Assembly: GCA_945900685.1 (NCBI GenBank)
Contig: CAMDJS010000006.1
Span: 1 to 38,758, forward strand
DNA: 38,758 nucleotides
Direction of reading: 5' to 3'
From: Bordetella parapertussis
GTDB lineage: Bacteria > Pseudomonadota > Gammaproteobacteria > Burkholderiales > Burkholderiaceae_C
Positions 1-8,900 of this stretch are shown one piece after another. The notes below the pieces were generated by a model that searched no databases, had not been told where the DNA came from, and was given only the letters and a program-made list of their open reading frames with translations. Positions within the stretch are counted from its first letter, which is position 1. Each line of letters opens with the position of its first letter. The position numbers and the translations under genes are program-made.

Positions 1-1023
1 GCAGGCACCACAGGCTCGGGCAAATCGGTGGGTATCAACGCCATGATTTTGAGCCTGCTCTACAAAGCAGAAGCTCGCGATGTGCGCCTCTTAATGATCG
101 ACCCCAAGATGCTGGAGATGTCGGTCTACGAAGGCATACCGCATTTGCTAGCGCCTGTGGTCACCGATATGCGCCAAGCCGCACACGGTCTGAACTGGTG
201 TGTGGGCGAGATGGAGCGTCGCTACAAATTGATGAGCAAGTTAGGCGTTCGAAACTTGGCCGGCTACAACCACAAGATAGAAGAAGCGCTGGAAGCAGGT
301 CACTCTATTCCGAATCCGTTCAGTCTGACGCCTGATGATCCGGAACCACTGGAACGCTTGCCGCATATTGTGGTGGTGATTGATGAGTTGGCTGACTTGA
401 TGATGGTGGTTGGCAAAAAGATAGAGGAACTGATTGCACGGCTGGCGCAAAAGGCACGCGCTGCCGGCATACATTTGATTCTGGCCACACAACGCCCGAG
501 TGTGGACGTGATCACCGGCTTGATCAAGGCCAATATCCCGACGCGCATCGCGTTCCAGGTCAGCAGCAAAATCGATAGTCGAACTATTCTTGACCAAATG
601 GGAGCCGAGGCTTTGCTGGGCATGGGCGACATGTTGTATTTGCCCAGTGGCACCGGTTTTCCTATCCGCGTGCACGGTGCATTTGTCAGCGATGAAGAAG
701 TACACCGCGTCGTCAATTATTTGAAAACCCAGGGCGAGCCGAATTACATCGAAGGCTTGCTGGAAGGCGGCACGGTCGACGGTGAAGCCAACGGGCCTGA
801 TCTGTTCGGCGAGACCACCAGTGAAAAAGACCCGATGTACGACCAGGCCGTTGAAGTGGTGTTAAAAAACCGCAAGGCCAGTATTTCGCTGGTGCAACGG
901 CATTTGAAAATCGGCTACAACCGCGCCGCCCGCTTGGTGGAAGACATGGAAAAAGCCGGCATGGTCAGCGCCATGAGCAGCAACGGTCAGCGTGAAATTC
1001 TGGTGCCTACGCGCCAGGAATAA
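1..1023 (+). CDS. ftsK: DNA translocase FtsK, C-terminal part (5' end outside window)
   Basis: Membrane-anchored hexameric DNA pump that clears the chromosome terminus from the division septum and activates XerCD recombination. The reading frame is open from base 1, so the gene starts upstream of the window; the N-terminal membrane domain and linker are not visible. The Walker A motif (GTTGSGKS) is encoded at 4-27. The Walker B strand (VVVIDEL) is near 370-390, followed by the [12 protein letters not shown] segment typical of FtsK/SpoIIIE. The last ~60 residues form the winged-helix gamma domain (DQAVEVV through [10 protein letters not shown]) that reads KOPS sequences. lolA follows about 56 bases after the stop, the usual order in Burkholderiales. 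Identification is secure. Confidence 0.97.
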   Translation, partial: AGTTGSGKSVGINAMILSLLYKAEARDVRLLMIDPKMLEMSVYEGIPHLLAPVVTDMRQAAHGLNWCVGEMERRYKLMSKLGVRNLAGYNHKIEEALEAGHSIPNPFSLTPDDPEPLERLPHIVVVIDELADLMMVVGKKIEELIARLAQKARAAGIHLILATQRPSVDVITGLIKANIPTRIAFQVSSKIDSRTILDQMGAEALLGMGDMLYLPSGTGFPIRVHGAFVSDEEVHRVVNYLKTQGEPNYIEGLLEGGTVDGEANGPDLFGETTSEKDPMYDQAVEVVLKNRKASISLVQRHLKIGYNRAARLVEDMEKAGMVSAMSSNGQREILVPTRQE

Positions 1024-1079
1024 ATGCATGTTTGTTCAAAAATTCAAGCTCCTCTGTGTATTTGTTATTGAAAGTTGAT

Positions 1080-1757
1080 ATGAAGTTATTCTCCGCAATC
1101 AGTGTCTGTATCCGTGTTGTGTGTTTAACCGCAGCGGCCTTGAGCTTGTGTACGGCGGCACGCGCCGACAGTCTGGACAGTCTGGCGAAATTTTTATCTT
1201 CTACACGCAGCATGCGCGCTGAATTCACGCAAACAGTGACCACACCGTCCAAAGACAGCCGTCCCGCCAAGATCAAGATTTCCAATGGCAGTTTTTCTTT
1301 CATCAGGCCGATGGTGTTCCGGTTTGATTACGCCAAACCTTTTTTGCAAAACATCGTCGCCGATGGCAAACACCTGTGGCTGTATGACGCAGACATGAAC
1401 CAAGTCACGCAACGCAATCAAGCGCAGGCCTTGGGCAGTACACCTGCTGCTTTGATCGCCTCGGCCAGCGACCTGGCAACCTTGGGAAAAGAATTTGATT
1501 TGCAGGCCGAGGCTAACGCCGATGGTTTGCAATGGATCAGCGCCGTGCCGAAATCCCAGGACGGCAGCTTACAAAAAATCCGTATTGGGATGCGTGTGCA
1601 AGCTGCGCAGGTGATGTTGTCGCAAATCGAAATTCTGGATGCGTTCGGCACGCGTTCGCTGATTAAGTTTGAACGCACAGACATCAATCCTAAATACTTG
1701 ACCCCTTCGCAATTCAGTTTTGTGCCGCCTAAAGGCGTGGATTTGATCAAGCCCTGA
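1080..1757 (+). CDS. lolA: Outer-membrane lipoprotein carrier protein LolA
   Basis: Periplasmic chaperone that takes lipoproteins from LolCDE and hands them to LolB at the outer membrane. The product is 225 residues, normal for the family. A signal peptide covers residues 1-29, with likely cleavage at ARA|D. The mature part shows the LolA pattern: SLAKFLSSTRSMRAEFTQTV near the start, then the FRFDYAKPF and LWLYDADMNQVTQR segments. An upstream in-frame TTG at 1032 would add 16 residues before the signal peptide, so the ATG at 1080 is preferred; a weak GAAAG lies 5 bases before it. It sits between ftsK and rarA as in many betaproteobacteria. Confidence 0.93.
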   Translation: MKLFSAISVCIRVVCLTAAALSLCTAARADSLDSLAKFLSSTRSMRAEFTQTVTTPSKDSRPAKIKISNGSFSFIRPMVFRFDYAKPFLQNIVADGKHLWLYDADMNQVTQRNQAQALGSTPAALIASASDLATLGKEFDLQAEANADGLQWISAVPKSQDGSLQKIRIGMRVQAAQVMLSQIEILDAFGTRSLIKFERTDINPKYLTPSQFSFVPPKGVDLIKP

Positions 1758-1758
1758 G

Positions 1759-2046
1759 GTGTTGCAAGGACTGGCTCCGCTTTATTCTGCCTCTACCCGT
1801 TTGCTGGTGCTGGGCAGTTTTCCAGGCGTGGCCTCTTTGAAAAACGCGTGTCCGCAATTGCAGGCGATTGCGCACAACGGCGTCGAAAGTTTCAAACATG
1901 CCAAACACACGCTAGCGCTGGGCGTAGAGGTGTACCGGCTGCCGTCCAGCAGTCCGGCGAATGCCGGTTGGTCGTTCGAGCGCAAGCTGCACGCTTGGCG
2001 TGATGTGTTCGTGCAAGCAGGTTTGGCTGTGATCGGGTCACAATAG
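1759..2046 (+). pseudogene. DNA-deoxyinosine glycosylase remnant with internal in-frame deletion
   Basis: A 95-codon open frame starting at GTG, one base after the lolA stop. Its N-terminus (LVLGSFPGVASL) matches the start of the deoxyinosine/hypoxanthine-DNA glycosylase branch of the uracil-DNA glycosylase superfamily. Its C-terminal half (IAHNGVESFKHA, then LPSSSPANAGWSFERKLHAW) matches the end of the same family. The two parts are joined directly. The central ~70-80 residues, including the YAHPRNxFW-type active-site segment I expect after GSFPGVASL, are absent. The frame stays open through the junction, so this is a clean deletion rather than a frameshift. It is probably inactive; a shortened protein could still be made. 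The family assignment is from recognition, not a search. Confidence 0.7.
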
Positions 2047-2057
2047 CCTTTAGCACC

Positions 2058-3362
2058 ATGAGCACCGCATCTCCCAACCCCCATTCACCGCTGGCTGAAC
2101 GCTTGCGTCCGCGCAGCCTGGCCGAGGTCGTGGGACAGCAACATATATTGGGTGAGGGCATGGCGCTGCGTGTGGCGTTCGAATCCGGGCAACCGCACAG
2201 TTGTTTGTTGTGGGGCCCGCCGGGTGTCGGTAAGACCACGATTGCGCGCTTGATGGCGGATGCGTTTGACGCGCAGTTTTTATCTATCAGCGCGGTACTC
2301 GGTGGCGTCAAGGAAATCCGCGAAGCTGTGGAGATGGCGCAAACGGCACGGGATTCGTTGGAACAAAAACGCACGATTGTGTTTGTCGATGAAGTGCACC
2401 GTTTCAACAAAAGCCAGCAGGACGCGTTTTTGCCGCATGTGGAATCCGGTTTGTTTACCTTCATCGGTGCGACCACAGAGAACCCGTCGTTTGAAGTGAA
2501 CTCGGCCTTGTTGTCGCGTGCTGCGGTGTATGTGTTGCAGCCTTTGACTGAAGATGACTTGACGCAAATCATCCACAAAGCGCGAGCCATTGATGCGGTG
2601 CCCGCACTTGACGATCAAGCACAAGCGCGCTTGATCGCTTATGCCGATGGAGACGCCAGACGATTGCTCAACACCTTGGAAACTTTGGCGGTGGCGGCGC
2701 AGCGTGAACAACTGTCGTTGCTGACGGATGCTTGGCTGATGAAAGTGCTAGGCGAACGCATGCGCCGTTACGACAAAGGCGGCGAGCAGTTTTACGACAC
2801 CATCAGTGCGCTGCACAAATCCGTGCGTGGCTCGGACCCGGATGCGGCTTTGTACTGGCTGGTGCGTATGCTCGACGGCGGCGCAGAACCCAAGTACATG
2901 GCACGGCGCATGATTCGCATGGCGGCAGAAGACATCGGCTTGGCCGATCCGCGTGCGTTGCGCTTGGCGCTGGATGCCGCCGAGGTGTATGAGCGCCTAG
3001 GTTCACCCGAAGGAGAATTGGCCTTGGCTGAGTGTGTGGTGTATTTGGCCATCGCGCCCAAATCGAATTCGGTGTACAAGGCCTACAACCATGTTCGCAA
3101 ACTCATCAAGAGCGACGGCACACGGCCAGTGCCCATGCATTTGCGCAATGCGCCTACGCAACTGATGAAGGACCTCGACTACGGCCGGGCCTACAGGTAT
3201 GCGCATGACGAAGTCGATGCGTTTGCCGCTGGTGAAAACTACTGGCCGGATGGCATGAAGCCGCCGGTGTTGTATGAACCGGTCGAGCGCGGTTTGGAAA
3301 TAAAGATCGCAGAAAAAATGCGTTTGCTGCGCGACAAAAACGCGCAAGCCAAAAAAAGTTAA
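2058..3362 (+). CDS. rarA: Replication-associated recombination protein A (RarA/MgsA AAA+ ATPase)
   Basis: AAA+ ATPase related to clamp loaders that acts at stalled replication forks. The product is 434 residues, full length for the family. Walker A (GPPGVGKT) is at residues 53-60 and Walker B (IVFVDEVH) at 107-114, followed by the diagnostic RFNKSQQD. The sensor region (GATTENPSFEVN) and the C-terminal tetramerisation domain (AEDIGLADPRAL, then YLAIAPKSNSVY) are present. It starts at ATG 2058, 11 bases after the glycosylase remnant, with no clear Shine-Dalgarno sequence, so translational coupling is possible. The stop overlaps the end of the convergent oxidoreductase gene by 4 bases. Confidence 0.96.
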   Translation: MSTASPNPHSPLAERLRPRSLAEVVGQQHILGEGMALRVAFESGQPHSCLLWGPPGVGKTTIARLMADAFDAQFLSISAVLGGVKEIREAVEMAQTARDSLEQKRTIVFVDEVHRFNKSQQDAFLPHVESGLFTFIGATTENPSFEVNSALLSRAAVYVLQPLTEDDLTQIIHKARAIDAVPALDDQAQARLIAYADGDARRLLNTLETLAVAAQREQLSLLTDAWLMKVLGERMRRYDKGGEQFYDTISALHKSVRGSDPDAALYWLVRMLDGGAEPKYMARRMIRMAAEDIGLADPRALRLALDAAEVYERLGSPEGELALAECVVYLAIAPKSNSVYKAYNHVRKLIKSDGTRPVPMHLRNAPTQLMKDLDYGRAYRYAHDEVDAFAAGENYWPDGMKPPVLYEPVERGLEIKIAEKMRLLRDKNAQAKKS

Positions 3363-4390
3363 AGCTTGTCGGCTTCGCTGGTGAACGAATCAGCAAAAAA
3401 TTCTTCGGCAGGCAAACCGTGCGCCGCATAGTCGCGCTGGGCCGATTCAATCACCACCGGCGCACCGCAGGCATACACCTGATGCGCTGACAAATCGGGC
3501 AAATCTTGCAGCACGGCAGCATGCACAAAACCGGTTCTGCCGCTCCAGTGATCTTCGGGCAAAGCGTTTGACACCACAGGAATAAATTGCAAATTCGGCA
3601 TCAGCGCCAATTGCGTCATCACCCAATCGTTCATGTAAATATCCGCAGGACGACGGCCGCCCCAATACAAACGCGCGGGACGTTGAATGTTTTTATGCTG
3701 CATGTGTTCCAGCAATGCTTTGATAGGCGCAAAGCCAGTGCCCGAGGCCAGCAACACCAGGGGCTTATCGCTGTCTTCGCGCAAATAAAAACTGCCGAAC
3801 GGCGCTTCAATGCGTTGAATTTCTTTGTCTTTCATGGTGTCAAACACATGGTCGGTGAATTTGCCGCCCGGCATGTGCCGTATGTGAAGCTCAAGAATGG
3901 GTGCGCCTGCTGCCAGCGTGTGCGGTGCGTTCGCAATAGAATAAGCGCGGCGCGAACCGTCGCGCAGTAAAAATTCCACATACTGACCGGCGTGGTATTG
4001 CGTGTTTTCGGTGGATGGCAATTGCAGCATGATGCGCATCACGTCAGGCGACATTTTTTCCATGGAAGCGATGCGCACTGGCATTTTGCGAATGGGAAAG
4101 GCATCTGCGCTGGTGACTTGGCGCGACTCCAGCACCACATCGCTCAAGGCGTTAGCGCGGCAGGTCAACACCATGCCTTTGGCCAGTTCCTCGTCTGTCA
4201 GTGCCTTGCTCTGGTAATCACTCATCTGGATCTCGCCTGAGACTTTCAGGCATTTGCAGGAGCCGCATGCGCCGTCTTTGCAACCATAGGGCAGGCCGAC
4301 ACCTTGGCGAACGCCAGCGGCCAGTATCGTTTCGTCTTTGTCCACGCTGAACGAGCGGCCACTGGGTTGCACCGATACTTGAAACGACAT
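3359..4390 (-). CDS. 2Fe-2S ferredoxin / FAD / NAD(P)H oxidoreductase (CDP-6-deoxy-glucoseen reductase-like)
   Basis: Single-chain electron-transfer flavoprotein of 343 residues. An N-terminal plant-type 2Fe-2S ferredoxin domain has Cys37, Cys42, Cys45 and Cys77 as ligands. A ferredoxin-NADP reductase module follows, with the FAD motif RAYS at 148-151, the NAD(P) motif GTGFAP at 217-222 and YWGGR at 242-246. This layout is shared by reductase components of aromatic oxygenases, methane monooxygenase reductase and the AscD-type glucoseen reductase. No oxygenase partner or deoxysugar gene is adjacent, so the electron acceptor is unknown. In Burkholderiales this gene is usually annotated as AscD-like without functional proof. 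It diverges from the epimerase gene. Confidence 0.85.
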   Translation of the reverse strand: MSFQVSVQPSGRSFSVDKDETILAAGVRQGVGLPYGCKDGACGSCKCLKVSGEIQMSDYQSKALTDEELAKGMVLTCRANALSDVVLESRQVTSADAFPIRKMPVRIASMEKMSPDVMRIMLQLPSTENTQYHAGQYVEFLLRDGSRRAYSIANAPHTLAAGAPILELHIRHMPGGKFTDHVFDTMKDKEIQRIEAPFGSFYLREDSDKPLVLLASGTGFAPIKALLEHMQHKNIQRPARLYWGGRRPADIYMNDWVMTQLALMPNLQFIPVVSNALPEDHWSGRTGFVHAAVLQDLPDLSAHQVYACGAPVVIESAQRDYAAHGLPAEEFFADSFTSEADKL

Positions 4391-4432
4391 GCTTGCTATC
4401 CTTGGATTTTTGAAATACCGAAAGACTCGATT

Positions 4433-5359
4433 TTGCCCTCAAACCAAAACCCTTTAGGCGCACTGCCGTCCCGCTTCAGACGACCGCGCGTGTTGATCGT
4501 CGGTTGCGGCGATGTGGGCTTGCGTGCAGCAGCCTCATTGAAAAACGGCAGCCGTGTGTACGCCTTGACCAGCAGCGTGTCGCGAGTCAGCGAATTAGAT
4601 CAGCAAGGTATCACTGCATTAACAGGTAATTTGGACGAACCGGCCTCGTTGCGAAGACTCGCAGGTGTTGCCACCCATCTCATCCATATGGCGCCGCCGC
4701 CTTTGCAAGGCCGCAGCGATCCGCGCACCCGTGCGTTGGTGCAAGCGCTGCAATTGCGTTCATCACCGAAGACGGTGGTGTACGGTTCCACCAGCGGTGT
4801 GTATGGCGACTGCGGTGGCGCGTGGATAGATGAAACACAGTTGCTCAACCCGCAAACCGACAGAGCCCAAAGGCGTGTGGATGCCGAAGCCTGGTTGAAC
4901 GCCTGGGGCTCGCGCGGATTTCCTCGTGTACAGGTTTTACGAATTCCCGGTATTTACGCGCTGGACCGCGATGGCGGCACGCCACGAGAACGCTTGCAGC
5001 GCAACACACCGGTGCTGCAAGCCGCCGACGATGTGTTTACCAACCATATTCATGCAGACGATTTGGCGCGTGCCGCTGTGCTGTGTCTGTGGCGCGGCAA
5101 AAGCTTGCGGCCTTTGCATGTCAGTGATGACAGCGAAATGTTGATGGCAGATTACATGGACATGGCAGCGGACTTGTGGCAATTGCCGCGCCCGCCGCGC
5201 ATCAGCAGAGCACAAGCGCAGACCGCATTGCCTGCCATGACATTGAGTTTCATGAGTGAGTCCAGGCGCATGCAAAATCAACGACTCAAAACCGAATTGC
5301 GCATGAAACTGCGCTACCCCACGGTGCGCGAAGGCTTACAGGGCAAGCCGGTTTTTTAG
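4433..5359 (+). CDS. NAD(P)-dependent epimerase/SDR family protein (YeeZ-like)
   Basis: Atypical short-chain dehydrogenase of about 308 residues with an N-terminal Rossmann strand (VLIVGCGDVGL) and a YGSTSGVYG segment corresponding to the active-site region. It lacks an obvious YxxxK catalytic pair in the usual place, which is common in the YeeZ-like subgroup; the substrate is unknown. The frame remains open upstream into the antisense oxidoreductase gene, so the start is uncertain. I chose TTG at 4433, which leaves a short tail before the Rossmann strand and places the start outside the divergent gene; TTG 4304 is the alternative. The 3' end overlaps the convergent flavin oxidoreductase gene by 4 bases. 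Confidence 0.75.
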   Translation: MPSNQNPLGALPSRFRRPRVLIVGCGDVGLRAAASLKNGSRVYALTSSVSRVSELDQQGITALTGNLDEPASLRRLAGVATHLIHMAPPPLQGRSDPRTRALVQALQLRSSPKTVVYGSTSGVYGDCGGAWIDETQLLNPQTDRAQRRVDAEAWLNAWGSRGFPRVQVLRIPGIYALDRDGGTPRERLQRNTPVLQAADDVFTNHIHADDLARAAVLCLWRGKSLRPLHVSDDSEMLMADYMDMAADLWQLPRPPRISRAQAQTALPAMTLSFMSESRRMQNQRLKTELRMKLRYPTVREGLQGKPVF

Positions 5360-6480
5360 CGCATGCCGATTTTGGCGTCGCCAAAAATGCCGGTGACTTC
5401 GCGCGGCAGGCTGCGCCAGTATTGCTGCGTGGCTTGCACCTGACCGCCGAGTGCGGCAGCGGCTTCCCAGCCCCAACGCGGTTTGTATAAAAAGCTGCGA
5501 CCTAGCGCCACCATGTCTGCGTCCCCGGCTTGCAACACTTCTTCGGCATGTTTGGGTTCGGTGATCAAACCGACGGCGATGGTGGGCAAGCCGGTCTGCT
5601 GCTTAATGTGCTTGGCGAAATGCACCTGGTAGCCCGGGCCGATGCTGATTTTTTGCTGCGGTGAAATGCCGCCGGAAGACACATGCACAAAGTCTGCACC
5701 GGCTTGCTTCAACAGTTTCGTGAAGTCAGTGGTTTGCTCCAAGTCCCAGCCGCCTTCGATCCAATCGCTGGCGGACAAACGCATACCGAGCACGCCGTTG
5801 AACGCCTTGCGTACCGCGCTGAATACTTGCAGAGGGAAACGCGCCCGGTTAGCGAAATTACCGCCGTAGTTGTCGTTGCGCTGGTTAGCGATCGGCGACA
5901 AAAACTCGTGCAACAAATAACCATGCGCACCGTGCAACTCCAGCATTTCCAAGCCCATGGCTTCGGCGCGTTCGGCGGCTTTGACAAAGGCTTGTTCAAT
6001 GGCTTGCAAACCGGCTTCATCAATTTCATGCGGTGGTGCTTCGCCGGGCAACAAGTTGATAGGCGAGGGCGCCACGGTTTCCCAACCGCCGTGTGCTTGG
6101 TCGATCAGCATGCCACCGTGCCAAGGTTGCGCGCTGGAACCTTTGCGCCCGGCGTGAGCGATTTGCATGCACACAGGAACCGGTGGCGCGAGTATGCGCG
6201 CGCGTGCCAGGGTGTCTGCGAGTGCGTTGGCTGTGGCGTCGTCCCAAATGCCCAAGCAGTTGGGTGTGATGCGGCCTTGCGCGGTGACGGCGGTGGCCTC
6301 AATCATGAACACACCGGCGCCGCTGTTGAGCAGATTCGCCCAGTGCATCAAATGCCAGTCGTTGGCCTTGCCATCCAGGTGACAAGCGTACTGGCACATG
6401 GGCGCGACCATGATGCGGTTGGGCAAAGTCAGTGGGCCACGCGGGGAGTGGAGTGTGATGGGGGTAAAGAGCAGGCTCAT
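5356..6480 (-). CDS. NADH:flavin oxidoreductase, Old Yellow Enzyme family (YqjM/NamA type)
   Basis: FMN-dependent ene-reductase of 374 residues. The thermophilic-like/YqjM subgroup signature is clear: MVAPMCQYA near residues 24-32 with Cys29 tuning the flavin, HAGRKGS at 111-117, and the substrate-binding pair His185/His188 in ELHGAHGY. LSPIANQRNDNYGG follows, and the C-terminal phosphate-binding segment includes VALGRSF. Such enzymes reduce activated C=C bonds using NAD(P)H and usually serve in detoxification of electrophiles; the physiological substrate cannot be read from sequence. It is transcribed away from phoX across a 112-base divergent region. Confidence 0.92.
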   Translation of the reverse strand: MSLLFTPITLHSPRGPLTLPNRIMVAPMCQYACHLDGKANDWHLMHWANLLNSGAGVFMIEATAVTAQGRITPNCLGIWDDATANALADTLARARILAPPVPVCMQIAHAGRKGSSAQPWHGGMLIDQAHGGWETVAPSPINLLPGEAPPHEIDEAGLQAIEQAFVKAAERAEAMGLEMLELHGAHGYLLHEFLSPIANQRNDNYGGNFANRARFPLQVFSAVRKAFNGVLGMRLSASDWIEGGWDLEQTTDFTKLLKQAGADFVHVSSGGISPQQKISIGPGYQVHFAKHIKQQTGLPTIAVGLITEPKHAEEVLQAGDADMVALGRSFLYKPRWGWEAAAALGGQVQATQQYWRSLPREVTGIFGDAKIGMR

Positions 6481-6592
6481 GGGTTCTCAGCTAAATTTTG
6501 ATGCCTTCATCTTAATCTGACAGTTTATTTTGAATATGTCACTAAAGTCTAAAATTCGAAGTTAAAAATGCATGTTTTACAAAGGAATGATG

Positions 6593-8668
6593 ATGAATCG
6601 TGACACTACACAAGTCAGCCGTCGAAATTTCATGGGTATGGCTGCCATCACTCCTTTTGCCTTGACCGGCAGTTCTTTGCTCAGTTTGACTGCATACGCA
6701 GGCGGTTCTAGCAACGCAGCGCCTTATGCAGTGAAGCTCAAGTTCAATGCTTCAACTAACCCCGCCACAGCGGCTCAACGCGCAGCGGTGTTCACAGATG
6801 CTTCAGTGGACATCACCTACAGCGACGGCGCTTTGAAAAACAGCAAACTCTCTTTCGTGGCCTTGTACAAATCCGGCGACACCTTAAAGAAACCACCCGC
6901 CAAAGGCGGTGGGGATGTCATAGCGGGAGGCTATACAAAACTGGATGGTGTGACAGCCATTTTGGATACTGACAACAATCAAATGTTTTCAGACTGCTTT
7001 GACGGTCAGTCGCTGATCAAACTCAGCAAGCCCACTGTGAGCGGTATCAGCGGCAACACTTTATTTATGGTGACACAGTTTGAATACAAATCACAAAACG
7101 CAGCCGGTATCAGCATGTACGGTAAGTTGCCCAGCCCCATCTCGGTGACCACGCTGGATCAAAATACTTCCACAGGTGCATTGACGGTCAAGTATTACTA
7201 CAACATACCCACCAAAGACATTCATGGTTTGTGGATTCCCTGCGCGGGCAGCTTGTCACCTTGGAACACGCATTTGTCGAGCGAAGAATACGAGCCGGAT
7301 GGCTGGTTGGTGAAAATGCGCAAAGACAAAGGGAGCGCGTTGACTACAACTGATTTGCCTGCACCGGTTTCAGGTTCTACAGACGGCTGGACCCCCAAGC
7401 AACTTTCAATTGCCAACAGAAATCTCTCGTACTTTTTTGATTTCAGCCGCCATGTGTTTGACACCAGCGCAACCACTGAGGCCGGTACGAGCGCCAAACC
7501 CTACAACTACGGACATGTCCCTGAAGTCACAGTCAATCCTGACGGCACTGCCCATATTAAAAAACACTATTGCTTGGGACGCATTTCACGTGAATTGGTG
7601 CAAGTCATGCCGGACAACAAAACCGTGTTGATGGGCGATGATTACGTCGGCGGCGGCTTGTTCATGTTTATTGCAGACATGGAAAAAGATTTGTCTGCCG
7701 GCACTTTGTATGCCGCCAAACTCACCCAAGATGCGTCTGTCGCCACCAATGGCGGGAAATTTGCAGTCAGCTGGATCAAGCTGGGTAAGGCCAGCAGTGA
7801 TGACATCCACAATGCAGTCAATAAAGCCAATATCACGACAGACCAAATCATTGACGTGAAATTCACAGAGCCCGCTGATTCAACCTATACCAAATTGACT
7901 TTAGATGGGCTTGGTACGCAGTGGGTGAAAGTCATCAACGGCAAAGAAAAAGAGGCGGCATTTTTGGAAACCCACCGCTATGCCACCATCAAAGGTGCCA
8001 CCTTGGAGTTGACCAAGCTTGAAGGGGTGACACTGAACATGGCCGATAAGCTCGCTTACTTCGCCATTTCCAGAATTGACCCTCCCATGGGTGATAGCGC
8101 GGGATCTGTCAAATTGACAGCTTCTAGACCGGGCGCAGTCTATGCGTCTCAATTGAGCGGCTCAAAAAACGATACCGATTCCAACGCCATCAGCAGCGAA
8201 TGGGTGCCTACCGATTTTTATGTGCCTGAGGGCTTGTATGGTGAATCTCTGACGGCGGCTGACTCGGATGGAAACCTTGCCAACATCGACAAAATTGCGC
8301 AACCGGACAATGTGAAATTCTCAGAAAAAATGCGCACTTTGTTTATCGGTGAAGACGGGTCAGGACACTTGAACAATTACCTGTGGGCTTATAACGTCGA
8401 CACCCAATTGCTCAGCAAAGTGTTGTCGCTTCCTGCGGGTGCTGAAAGCGCCAGCTTGCAGGCGGTGGACAATGTGAATGGTTTTTCCTATGTCATGACC
8501 GGTTTTCAGCATGCAGGGGATTTGTCTTACAACTCGTCCACGGGTACAGGAACGCTCAATGGAAAAACCGTACCTGCTGATTTGATGAGCGCCATCATCA
8601 GTCAATGGGGCGGTGTGAATAAAAAATCAGCTGTCGGATACATCAGCGGTTTGCCCTTGATTGCTTGA
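6593..8668 (+). CDS. PhoX/DUF839 family phosphatase, Tat-exported
   Basis: Predicted periplasmic alkaline phosphatase of 691 residues. PhoX enzymes are monomeric, calcium/iron-dependent phosphomonoesterases exported folded by the Tat system. The N-terminus carries a twin-arginine signal (SRRNFMG, Arg10-Arg11) and a hydrophobic stretch ending near AYAGG. Family landmarks include EEYEPDGWLVKMRK, the GRISRELVQVMPD segment and MGDDYVGGGLFMF. Three ATGs occur close together at 6587, 6590 and 6593; AAAGGA at 6581-6586 is best spaced (6 bases) for the ATG at 6593, and an ATG at 6572 has no Shine-Dalgarno sequence. It stands alone, followed by a hairpin terminator. I see no convincing Pho box upstream. 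Substrate class is inferred from family. Confidence 0.88.
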   Translation: MNRDTTQVSRRNFMGMAAITPFALTGSSLLSLTAYAGGSSNAAPYAVKLKFNASTNPATAAQRAAVFTDASVDITYSDGALKNSKLSFVALYKSGDTLKKPPAKGGGDVIAGGYTKLDGVTAILDTDNNQMFSDCFDGQSLIKLSKPTVSGISGNTLFMVTQFEYKSQNAAGISMYGKLPSPISVTTLDQNTSTGALTVKYYYNIPTKDIHGLWIPCAGSLSPWNTHLSSEEYEPDGWLVKMRKDKGSALTTTDLPAPVSGSTDGWTPKQLSIANRNLSYFFDFSRHVFDTSATTEAGTSAKPYNYGHVPEVTVNPDGTAHIKKHYCLGRISRELVQVMPDNKTVLMGDDYVGGGLFMFIADMEKDLSAGTLYAAKLTQDASVATNGGKFAVSWIKLGKASSDDIHNAVNKANITTDQIIDVKFTEPADSTYTKLTLDGLGTQWVKVINGKEKEAAFLETHRYATIKGATLELTKLEGVTLNMADKLAYFAISRIDPPMGDSAGSVKLTASRPGAVYASQLSGSKNDTDSNAISSEWVPTDFYVPEGLYGESLTAADSDGNLANIDKIAQPDNVKFSEKMRTLFIGEDGSGHLNNYLWAYNVDTQLLSKVLSLPAGAESASLQAVDNVNGFSYVMTGFQHAGDLSYNSSTGTGTLNGKTVPADLMSAIISQWGGVNKKSAVGYISGLPLIA

Positions 8669-8735
8669 GCCCTCATCGATATTGACAAGATACCTTGTAT
8701 GTCGGGGTGTCTTTTTGTGTGCTGTGACCAGGCAT

Positions 8736-8766
8736 AAAAAAACGACCCTTGTGGGGTCGTATTTTT
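8736..8766. terminator. Bidirectional Rho-independent terminator
   Basis: A perfect 7-bp stem (ACGACCC at 8742-8748, GGGTCGT at 8754-8760) with loop TTGTG is flanked by an A-run at 8736-8741 and a T-run at 8762-8766. It can therefore end transcription of phoX on the plus strand and of the tRNA-Leu gene on the minus strand. Confidence 0.85.
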
Positions 8767-8778
8767 AAAGCCATCAGC

Positions 8779-8866
8779 TGGTGCCGGAGGCCGGAATCGA
8801 ACCGGCACGGTGTTTTGCACCGGCAGATTTTGAATCTGCTGCGTCTACCAATTTCGCCACTCCGGC
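8779..8866 (-). tRNA. tRNA-Leu (anticodon CAA)
   Basis: Reading the minus strand, the acceptor 5' strand GCCGGAG (8866-8860) pairs with CTCCGGC near the 3' end, followed by discriminator A and an encoded CCA (8781-8779). The anticodon stem GCAGA/TCTGC encloses the loop TTCAAAA, giving anticodon CAA for UUG codons. A long variable arm (CGGTGCAAAACACCG) and the T-loop GTTCGATTC are present, as expected for the class II leucine tRNA; total length is 88 nt with CCA. It lies only 34 bases from the cysM start on the other strand. Confidence 0.97.
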
Positions 8867-8900
8867 AGGAGAGGGATTGGAATTATGGCACAGTGTGGGT

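Noticed and set aside
5683..6501. Open frame of 272 codons opposite the Old Yellow Enzyme gene
   Set aside because: Antisense shadow of a well-conserved protein; low-complexity composition and no ribosome binding site.
6517..6541. Possible Pho box upstream of phoX
   Set aside because: Only loose matches to CTGTCAT-type repeats with wrong spacing; not strong enough to report as a site.
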